DNA of 6,362 bases from Caldifarciminota bacterium (lineage in GTDB: Bacteria; Hydrothermota; Tepidihabitantia; SM23-42), in assembly GCA_030671005.1 (NCBI GenBank), contig DAOVAN010000095.1:1-6362 (forward strand), read 5' to 3'. The position numbers and the translations under genes are program-made. Under the pieces are notes generated by a model. The model did no database searches, was not told the DNA's origin, and saw only the letters and a program-made list of their open reading frames with translations. Below are positions 1 to 5,717 of the stretch, one piece after another. Each line of letters begins with the position of its first letter. Positions within the stretch are counted from its first letter, which is position 1.

Positions 1-315
1 GCACGTCAAGCATTCAACTGGATAGATGTGGATGCTACTGAAGTTTTGGTCGATGAGCGCGAGCCCCAGTGCGTTGCCAGTCCAGATGTGTCCCGAACTG
101 TCAAGGCCAAGGCAATTTTGCTGGTTCTGTTGAAGCCCATCTGTATTAGTGAGGGCGGTGTAGTCATTACTCAGCGTGTTAAAGGCGAGGAATCCGCCGT
201 TCGTTGCACAAAATATAACACTACCACGGCCGGTCAGTTCATAAATGTAGGTTGTGTTTGTATTATAACTCGGTTGAATGCTGATGCTCAGTGTGTAAAG
301 AATTAAATGTATCAA
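1..315 (-). CDS. Exported two-component-regulator-type beta-propeller protein, N-terminal part (cut by window edge)
   Basis: The frame is open from a TTG at 315-313 to the window edge, giving 105 residues; the rest lies outside. TTG is chosen because an in-frame stop lies two codons upstream (321-319), no in-frame ATG, GTG or TTG follows in the visible part, and a strong Shine-Dalgarno GAGGTGAT (325-318) leaves six bases between GAGG and the TTG. The first 14 or so residues are hydrophobic and could be a short signal peptide, although they contain no Lys or Arg. Residues 58-90 fit the Reg_prop blade of hybrid sensor kinases and PorZ-like proteins: T-DGL, then D-SSG-HIWTGN, then LGLALID. Residues 31-50 look like the preceding blade (ATNGGFLAFN). 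In known families such propellers are periplasmic or exposed sensors or secretion-associated proteins. The C-terminal domain that would decide (kinase, sorting domain or none) is not visible. The gene begins eight bases after the glycosyltransferase stop, so the two are probably cotranscribed. Confidence 0.75.
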   Translation of the reverse strand, partial: MIHLILYTLSISIQPSYNTNTTYIYELTGRGSVIFCATNGGFLAFNTLSNDYTALTNTDGLQQNQQNCLGLDSSGHIWTGNALGLALIDQNFSSIHIYPVECLTC

Positions 316-317
316 AA

Positions 318-325
318 ATCACCTC
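318..325 (-). promoter_or_regulatory. Strong ribosome binding site fixing the TTG start at 315
   Basis: The coding strand reads GAGGTGAT, complementary to the 16S rRNA 3' end, with six bases between GAGG and the TTG. It overlaps the TGA stop of the glycosyltransferase, so ribosomes ending that gene are placed for reinitiation. It is the best Shine-Dalgarno in the window and the main reason to accept a TTG start. Confidence 0.8.
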
Positions 326-1061
326 ATATGCTTTTCTTTAAATACTTCTTGCCATTGAATATAGAAAGGAACCTTAGTTTCCAGACCAACCAGAAGGCCT
401 CCCATATTATTCGCTTCGACATCTTGGACTCGCCGGCCCGACGCTCGACAAAAATAATTGGGATTTCTTTGATTCGTAGTCCTGTTTTGAGAATAGAGTA
501 CACACTCTGGATCTGAAAACCATAGCCGTCAACCTTGAACTTATGCCAGTCCACGCGCGCCAGGGCTTTCCTCGAATAACACTTGAAGCCACTCGTTAAA
601 TCCTTCACTGGTATACCGGTCACGACACGTGCAAAGGCGCACGCAGAATAGGAGAGCAATAGCCTTTTCAATGGCCAATTGACGACGCTGATGCCCTGGA
701 TGTATCTGGAACCTATGATGAGATCATAGTCCTTCAGTAGATTAATGAAGTTCGGTAGTTCAATAGGATCATGCGAAAAATCAGCATCCATCTCAAACGC
801 AAAGTCGTATCCGTTGTTCAGCGCATGATCGAATCCCATCACATATGCGGTGCCCAGTCCCATTTTCTTGGGTCTCGTTTTCAGATGAATTCGCTTGTTT
901 TTTGAGCACATTCCCCTAACGATTTTCGCGGTGTTATCGGGCGAGTTGTCGTCGACCACCAGAACCTCTAACTGACTCGAAACCGCTAGGATTATGTTGA
1001 TAATTCTTTCGATATTTGCTGATTCGTTATAGGTTGGGATAATAACCAGCCCCTTTAGCAT
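324..1061 (-). CDS. Family-2 glycosyltransferase, polyprenol-phosphate (dolichol-phosphate) mannose synthase type
   Basis: This 245-residue protein belongs to the GT2 group that moves a sugar, usually mannose from GDP-mannose, onto a polyprenyl phosphate at the cytoplasmic membrane face, making a lipid-linked donor. Visible motifs are VIIPTYNE (6-13), the nucleotide-binding DDNSPD (37-42), GLGTAYVMGF (68-77), the metal-binding DAD within EMDADFSHDP (90-99), GSRY (117-120), DLTSGFKCYSR (154-164), YGFQIQ (180-185) and the C-terminal RRAGESKMS (207-215). Length and order match single-domain enzymes; there is no C-terminal membrane domain, so another protein would anchor it if needed. The family usually has Glu where Gln185 stands. 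The ATG is right because family members begin only a few residues before IPTYNE. It has its own promoter just upstream and no Shine-Dalgarno. The propeller gene follows eight bases later. Sugar specificity (mannose, glucose or other) cannot be read from sequence alone. Confidence 0.92.
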   Translation of the reverse strand: MLKGLVIIPTYNESANIERIINIILAVSSQLEVLVVDDNSPDNTAKIVRGMCSKNKRIHLKTRPKKMGLGTAYVMGFDHALNNGYDFAFEMDADFSHDPIELPNFINLLKDYDLIIGSRYIQGISVVNWPLKRLLLSYSACAFARVVTGIPVKDLTSGFKCYSRKALARVDWHKFKVDGYGFQIQSVYSILKTGLRIKEIPIIFVERRAGESKMSKRIIWEAFWLVWKLRFLSIFNGKKYLKKSI

Positions 1062-1068
1062 AACATAT

Positions 1069-1096
1069 ATTATATATAGTAAGGAAAGGTTGTCAA
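1069..1096 (-). promoter_or_regulatory. Sigma-70-type promoter for the glycosyltransferase-propeller pair
   Basis: On the minus strand TTGACA (1096-1091) is a perfect -35 box and TATAAT (1074-1069) a perfect -10 box, with a 16-bp spacer. The -10 box ends seven bases before the ATG at 1061, so the expected start of transcription falls at about 1062-1061, on the start codon itself. The surrounding AT-alternating stretch allows slightly different -10 registers, but all lie within a few bases. Confidence 0.75.
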
Positions 1097-1118
1097 TCTT
1101 TTGCTGCTATGGAGATGG

Positions 1119-1152
1119 ATTAGAGAATTCGCCAATTGGCAAATTCCTTAAT
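1119..1152. repeat. 34-bp imperfect inverted repeat after queA (hairpin or protein-binding palindrome)
   Basis: Two 15-base arms (1119-1133 and 1138-1152) flank an AATT loop; the centre GCCAATTGGC (1131-1140) is a perfect palindrome. Twelve positions are Watson-Crick pairs. Of the other three, two become G-U wobbles and one stays mismatched in minus-strand RNA; the plus strand has one wobble and two mismatches. The hairpin is thus slightly better in the queA transcript, beginning 34 bases after the queA stop. No U-tract follows it on the minus strand, so it is not a textbook intrinsic terminator. It also sits about 74 bp upstream of the predicted glycosyltransferase start, where activators can bind. 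Either role is inference. Confidence 0.6.
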
Positions 1153-1186
1153 TGAATTGCGTTTGTTTTTGGTGAATCGGTGAGTG

Positions 1187-2182
1187 TCAGAGAATCATCA
1201 TGGCGTCGCCATAGGACAAGAAGCGGTATTCTTGTTCGATGGCTTGGTCATAAGCCGCCAGTATCGGTTTCTTACCGGCGAATGCACAAACCAGCAATAG
1301 CGGGGTAGAAGAGGGTAAGTGAAAATTTGTGATCAAGGCGCTCACTAGTTTGAACCGGTAACCCGGATAAATGAAAAGATTAGCCCAGCCGGTGCGTTCC
1401 CCGGTGTTGGCGTATGTTTCAAGAGCGCGGCAGACCGATGTTCCAACCGCGATGATCCGCTTTGCATTATCTATAGCCGAGGCTGCCTGGGTTGAAATTT
1501 CGAAGTATTCTGCATCCATGATGTGTTCTTCAATATTTTCGTTCCTTATTGGTTTGAATGTTCCCGGACCGATGTGTAGAGTGACTTGCGCGATGGTGAT
1601 GTCTTGACGTGTTATTCCGTTCAAGAGCTCTTCGGTGAAATGGAGACCTGCGGTCGGCGCGGCAATTGAACCAGATTGTTTGGCAAAGACTGTCTGATAA
1701 TTTCCTTCATCACTGGCCACTGGCTCACGCTTGATGTAATGTGGTAGAGGGACACTTCCGTGTTCCCTGATGACATCCGAGATGTTTACATTGAACTGCA
1801 AGTTGACCTTTGAGCCGGTGATTTTTTTCTCGACCGTAGCATACATGTCATCGTCTAGACGTATTTCAGTTCCTTCTTTCATGCGTTTTGCATGCGAAAT
1901 CATTGCCTCCCACATACCCGGTGCGGTTTCTCTGATGAGCAGAATCTCGATTTGACCACCCGTGCATTTTTTGCCTTGGAGTCGTGCTTTGAAGACTCTT
2001 GTATCATTAAGGACGAGGACATCGCCTTCGTGAAAGAAATCAGCGACCTGAGTGAAAACATGATGCGAGATGGTTTCTTTTTCTCGGTCGATAACCATGA
2101 GCCGTGCCGCGGCGCGATCCCCGAGTGGAAATTGTGCGATTAGATCTTCTGGCAGTTCATAACGAAAATCGCTCAGTTTCAT
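1187..2182 (-). CDS. queA: S-adenosylmethionine:tRNA ribosyltransferase-isomerase QueA
   Basis: QueA transfers and isomerises the ribosyl part of S-adenosylmethionine onto 7-aminomethyl-7-deazaguanine at position 34 of GUN-anticodon tRNAs, making epoxyqueuosine, the next-to-last step of queuosine synthesis in the cytoplasm. At 331 residues it is near the usual 340-356. Family motifs run in order: LPEDLIAQFP (10-19), VLNDTRVFKARL (57-68), GGQIEILL (75-82), PLPHYI (145-150), SIAAPTAGLHF (172-182), VTLHIGPGTF (200-209), IAVGTSVCRALE (244-255), LITNFHLPSSTPLLLV (283-298) and YRFLSYGDAMMIL (319-331). HIMDAEYF (220-227) has Asp where the family normally has His (HxMHxE). Its ATG overlaps the methyltransferase TGA as ATGA, and no Shine-Dalgarno precedes it, which points to translational coupling. 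No preQ1 riboswitch is seen in front of it, as expected for an internal operon gene. No other queuosine gene is in the window. Confidence 0.98.
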   Translation of the reverse strand: MKLSDFRYELPEDLIAQFPLGDRAAARLMVIDREKETISHHVFTQVADFFHEGDVLVLNDTRVFKARLQGKKCTGGQIEILLIRETAPGMWEAMISHAKRMKEGTEIRLDDDMYATVEKKITGSKVNLQFNVNISDVIREHGSVPLPHYIKREPVASDEGNYQTVFAKQSGSIAAPTAGLHFTEELLNGITRQDITIAQVTLHIGPGTFKPIRNENIEEHIMDAEYFEISTQAASAIDNAKRIIAVGTSVCRALETYANTGERTGWANLFIYPGYRFKLVSALITNFHLPSSTPLLLVCAFAGKKPILAAYDQAIEQEYRFLSYGDAMMIL

Positions 2183-2997
2183 TTAATCGCCAAGATGTAA
2201 GACCGTCGTCCTTCCTCGAATATCTTCTTAAGTAATTGACCGAAGCCGAAGCTGTCTAGGATAATGAATAGATCTCTTTGTATGAGATTGATGAAGTGCT
2301 CTACTAGATAGGTCATGCGTGATTCTTCAAAGAACCGGTTGCTTACCGAACCCAACAGCTGTTGCAGGATGGTGAGTGGCTTGAGCCATCCGCGCATTTC
2401 ATGTTCAAAACTGCCACTGTCCAAAACTCTGAAGCCGGTTTCTCTGGCCATCGCTGCCAGCTCTTCGGGCCGGTACGCGGTATGCAAATATTGAGCGCCA
2501 TCAGTACCCTGGGTCACACCGAAACTACGCATGATACCAAGCGGGACGAGTCTGGGTCGGGAACGTCGATAATTAGGTGATGTGATCAAAACATTACCAC
2601 CGTTCTTCATTACCTCATAAAGACATTTCAAAAACTGATGCGGTTTGTCCAAATGCTCAATGACTTCGCAAGCCATTGCATTATCGATGGAGTTCTTCTT
2701 GATCATGTTGAGATCGCGTAGATCTGCCTGTACGAAATTCGTACGCGGCGTATGTTCTTTTCCTCTCTTGAGTACGGCGTATGAAATGTCTATACCGAAG
2801 ACCGGTCCTTTAATCCATTCTCGGGAGAGAGTCCCGATGTTGCAGCCACAGTCCAGGAGATTGCCTTCGGGCAGCTGACCCAATTTTTCAGAGATCCAGC
2901 GTTTTCTCAAGTGGCCGCTCAGAGTTTCGTAGACGATACTGTCTTCGGGATACCTGGTACCGACTGATTCATAGAATTCCCGGAAATTGTCTTCCAC
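2179..2997 (-). CDS. Class I SAM-dependent methyltransferase (Methyltransf_11/UbiG-like), substrate unknown
   Basis: This 272-residue protein has a Rossmann methyltransferase fold: motif I LLDCGCNIG (47-55), the acidic ribose-binding end of strand 2 in FGIDIS (67-72), QADLRDL (90-96), motif IV-like ACEVIEHLDKP (109-119) and a later strand VLITSPNYRR. Residues from about 205 to the end are rich in hydrophobic and amphipathic helix (for example INLIQRDLFIILDSFGFG), which may bring it to the membrane or form a substrate lid. The substrate could be a lipid, quinone, sugar or other small molecule; nothing decides among them. The start is GTG at 2997-2995, sharing one base with the barrel's TAG stop. 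No in-frame ATG lies nearby, and GAGGAT (3012-3007) sits upstream with a rather long 11-base gap from GAGG. The start fits the tight operon packing. Confidence 0.88.
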   Translation of the reverse strand: MEDNFREFYESVGTRYPEDSIVYETLSGHLRKRWISEKLGQLPEGNLLDCGCNIGTLSREWIKGPVFGIDISYAVLKRGKEHTPRTNFVQADLRDLNMIKKNSIDNAMACEVIEHLDKPHQFLKCLYEVMKNGGNVLITSPNYRRSRPRLVPLGIMRSFGVTQGTDGAQYLHTAYRPEELAAMARETGFRVLDSGSFEHEMRGWLKPLTILQQLLGSVSNRFFEESRMTYLVEHFINLIQRDLFIILDSFGFGQLLKKIFEEGRRSYILAIK

Positions 2998-5717
2998 TAG
3001 AACCGTATCCTCGATTGTAGTTTCAGATTCTGATTTGGATCTTCATCGGGGCGGAATTCAATCCGATATATCACATTGAATACTGTATTTGCGCCGACGC
3101 TCAAGCCTGTGAATAAGCCGAGCACGTTGGTCAACCCTTGTGGTTCATTGGCCGAGAAGAAGAAGGGGACTTCTTCTATGTTGTATTGCCGGTATACAGA
3201 CTCGGTGGTGAGTTCAATCTTGCCTCGGTTCTTCAAGAGCGGGATTCTCAGTAGTAAACCAAACTTTGGGGCGTGTTGTCGTACGTCCAATTCCGCGAAG
3301 TATTGCGAAAATATCTTGTGATAAGAATAACCCACCTTGGGGCGTAGGAGTGGTTTTTTTATGAAATCGTATAACAGCTCGCCGCCATATGTTCTTCGTG
3401 TTTCCCTTTCATATTCACCTTCTTTGTCACTCATGGAGCGGATTTCAATGCGTGCGAAGAGTGCGTCAGCGGATGGTACGCAGAGCAATAGTCTTTCGTG
3501 GTTCGAGTTCGCATATAACGCATACCGCGCATCCTCCACCACGTTCTGGCGGACGGTCAAGATGACATTGTAGCGATTGTCTCCAAAGGTTGCGGTGATG
3601 TCTTCACCGTGAATGAGTAAGTCTGTTTCATTTGTGTATTGGAATCGTCCGTTCAGGTCGAGCAGGGATGCGGTGTATCCGGCTTCGATATTGAAATTCC
3701 GCGAAACCACCCGTGTGAAGTCAGGTAGAAGGAATACCTTGCGGATATGATCTCCACCCTCTTTTCTGATGTACGTGCTCGTGATTGGATCATAAACATA
3801 GTCGCCCTCACCCTCATCTACCTTTATGTATGTTTCATCCCTTTTTTGTGAATATCTCTGGCTCTGCTGCAAATCTGCATGTAGGGATGCGCCTTTGTAA
3901 ACAAGATCTAGTGTCGCATTTCCGAAAAGAAGAGTGGTGTCATTGAGCAGTCTGTGACCCATGGATAAAGAGATGGGGACAGTATTCATGTAAGCGACGG
4001 TTGTTATGCCAGACGAGACGCTGTCCTCCTCATAAGTGCCTTTCAGCCCGATGCTGCTTTTCTTTGTGATATAGTATTGTGTGTTGTAGTCGAGGAGTTG
4101 CACCTGCCCGATTTTTTCGAACCGGCCGAATAGCGCGAAGCGCGCGATTTGCTTGGCGAAACTTGCGAAATACTTGTCGAGGTCGTCTACCCCTTCATAC
4201 CCCAGTTCAAAAAAAAATGGTTTCACTCTCACGGATTTGCGGCGGTGTTCTCGGTTGAGCATCCCATAGCCTGCCTGTATGTTCAGGAACGCCCAGGGCT
4301 GCACTCCTAATGCGAGACTGCCCATTTCTTCAAGTTCGTCGCTCGTGTTCCAGATGTACCTGTAATCGATTTCATCTTGCCTCGCAGGCATGACGAAATT
4401 CTCAGAGTACCTGACATAAGACCCGTTTACAGATATGATACCTATTGCCTTGTCCAGCCATAACCTGTATCCGATTCCATTGTTGTCCTCATCGTCGAGC
4501 GGAGAAAACGTATTCTTGTCCAAGCGGGAACCCATGATCTGTACGTCCAAAGCTTCAAAGAATCGTGCGCCGAGTCCATAGAAGTCATCGCTCGTAGGCA
4601 AGGGCAGTGTTTTCGTCGGAGAATAGTTTCCCAGACCAGCACCCTCATATCTGAAAGCTTTGGTCTGTGGGTCGTACACGTACTCTCCTTTGTTCTCACC
4701 GACATAAAAGAATGTCACGTCGTAGTCTCCGTTTCCCTGGCCGACGAACGTGAAGTGATCGTTTTCCTTAATATAACTGCCCTCGGATGAGGTGTCAGCG
4801 TATGTGCGATACACGGTCGCACTGTCGCCAGACAATCTCAGGCTGTCCTTCTCCGCTTCGCTCATCACGAAGGTCAACGGGTTGTTCTTGTCGTCGATGC
4901 GCCTGCGGTACATTCCGCTGAGTACGATATTAGCTGCTGTTGCTGTTCCGTTGGTCTGCTGATATGTATTCGAGTAGTCTTCAATGGCCTGCTGGTATTC
5001 GACCTCAATCCTTGTTTGACTCGTGATGATACGGTTGTTTGAGAATGAAATAATCCCAAGTTCATAATCAATCGAATAATCGATGTCTCGTGACAGCAAG
5101 ATGGCATTCTCAACGCCTCGGCTCAGGTATACGCGCTCGCTGCCGGCGATGACTGCTCCCTCGAGGAAATAGGGGCTCTGCTTGCCCTCCTCGCCGATGA
5201 ATTCTCTTTGTTTATATACACCTCGGTTGATAGCATATGATGCGTTGATGTTGTGGACCGCGTTTTCTGAGCGTAGCCCGATTCGCCCCCCTTGTATTTC
5301 ATCCCTTATTCCGAACGGCAGATCTAATCGAAGATTGCCAATACCACCATAAAAATGCTTGGTGAAGATGTTGAGACTCATTTTGTCGATTTCTGATAAG
5401 GGTATGGTGGAGGCAGGTGTCGTTTTGTCTGAGAGATTACCCTCGATGCCGACACCCTCTACATCGCCCGTAATGTCTACCCTCAAACCTTGGTCGAACC
5501 CTCGTTTGACATCGAATGAGAAATCCTTTACGCCAGATATTCTAAGATTGTCATCTACAGTGCTGAGCGTGTCGGGTGTGGTGTCCGGGGCGCCTCCGCT
5601 CTGGATACTGTCAAACGGCATAACCTGATACCTGTAATAGATGGAATCCAGGTTGATACTGGTATCGGGGTTAGAAGTCGTTCCTGTTATATAGATATAT
5701 AATAGTGCCAGTGCCAT
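2997..5717 (-). CDS. Predicted outer-membrane beta-barrel protein with SprA-like motifs
   Basis: This 906-residue protein is dominated by alternating polar/hydrophobic strands with aromatic girdles and short acidic or Asn/Gly-rich turns, and ends LKLQSRIRF, the C-terminal Phe beta-signal recognised by the Bam machinery. The N-terminal region has the pattern GVKDFSFDV (62-70), LSDKTTP (95-101) and EIDKMSLNIF (109-118), then DYSIDYELGIISF (213-225). I associate these with large uncharacterised barrels of FCB-group and related phyla and with repeats in the type IX translocon SprA. GNGDYDV (328-334), GEYVYDP (344-350), GLGNYSPTKTLPLP (361-374) and GEGDYVYDP (636-644) are turn/strand motifs of the same family. 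It is far shorter than SprA (over 2000 residues), so it is not SprA itself. The likely role is transport, secretion or surface structure. The ATG is the first start after an in-frame stop, has no Shine-Dalgarno and overlaps the upstream gene by 47 bp. Residues 2-10 are hydrophobic but lack Lys/Arg, so the signal peptide is atypical. Confidence 0.8.
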   Translation of the reverse strand: MALALLYIYITGTTSNPDTSINLDSIYYRYQVMPFDSIQSGGAPDTTPDTLSTVDDNLRISGVKDFSFDVKRGFDQGLRVDITGDVEGVGIEGNLSDKTTPASTIPLSEIDKMSLNIFTKHFYGGIGNLRLDLPFGIRDEIQGGRIGLRSENAVHNINASYAINRGVYKQREFIGEEGKQSPYFLEGAVIAGSERVYLSRGVENAILLSRDIDYSIDYELGIISFSNNRIITSQTRIEVEYQQAIEDYSNTYQQTNGTATAANIVLSGMYRRRIDDKNNPLTFVMSEAEKDSLRLSGDSATVYRTYADTSSEGSYIKENDHFTFVGQGNGDYDVTFFYVGENKGEYVYDPQTKAFRYEGAGLGNYSPTKTLPLPTSDDFYGLGARFFEALDVQIMGSRLDKNTFSPLDDEDNNGIGYRLWLDKAIGIISVNGSYVRYSENFVMPARQDEIDYRYIWNTSDELEEMGSLALGVQPWAFLNIQAGYGMLNREHRRKSVRVKPFFFELGYEGVDDLDKYFASFAKQIARFALFGRFEKIGQVQLLDYNTQYYITKKSSIGLKGTYEEDSVSSGITTVAYMNTVPISLSMGHRLLNDTTLLFGNATLDLVYKGASLHADLQQSQRYSQKRDETYIKVDEGEGDYVYDPITSTYIRKEGGDHIRKVFLLPDFTRVVSRNFNIEAGYTASLLDLNGRFQYTNETDLLIHGEDITATFGDNRYNVILTVRQNVVEDARYALYANSNHERLLLCVPSADALFARIEIRSMSDKEGEYERETRRTYGGELLYDFIKKPLLRPKVGYSYHKIFSQYFAELDVRQHAPKFGLLLRIPLLKNRGKIELTTESVYRQYNIEEVPFFFSANEPQGLTNVLGLFTGLSVGANTVFNVIYRIEFRPDEDPNQNLKLQSRIRF
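3007..3012 (-). promoter_or_regulatory. Probable ribosome binding site for the methyltransferase GTG start
   Basis: GAGGAT on the coding strand lies within the last codons of the barrel gene, with 11 bases between GAGG and the GTG. The spacing is longer than ideal, but it is the only Shine-Dalgarno-like sequence near this start. Confidence 0.45.

Larger units (their letters stand above)
1062..1186. other. Intergenic region between queA and the glycosyltransferase
   Basis: This 125-bp gap is the only one longer than eight bases in the window. It contains the inverted repeat at 1119-1152 and the promoter at 1069-1096. I see no small ORF with a ribosome binding site, no tRNA-like fold and no riboswitch motif. 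It probably separates two transcription units. Confidence 0.7.

Noticed and set aside
28..306. Plus-strand ORF of 92 codons at the left edge
   Set aside because: It lies antisense to the Reg_prop-containing frame, which has a strong ribosome binding site and recognisable blade motifs. The plus-strand translation shows no family resemblance.
1147..1175. Intrinsic terminator on the plus strand formed by the inverted repeat plus the T-rich stretch after it
   Set aside because: The T-rich stretch starts several bases after the stem, and no plus-strand gene exists for it to terminate.
1371..2143. Several plus-strand ORFs of 61-83 codons antisense to queA
   Set aside because: They are shadows of the unambiguous queA frame, with no supporting ribosome binding sites or recognisable domains.
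4442..5113. Minus-strand ORFs of 79 and 87 codons in another frame within the barrel gene
   Set aside because: They overlap the intact barrel frame completely; the translations are Arg/Thr/Ser-rich out-of-frame products.
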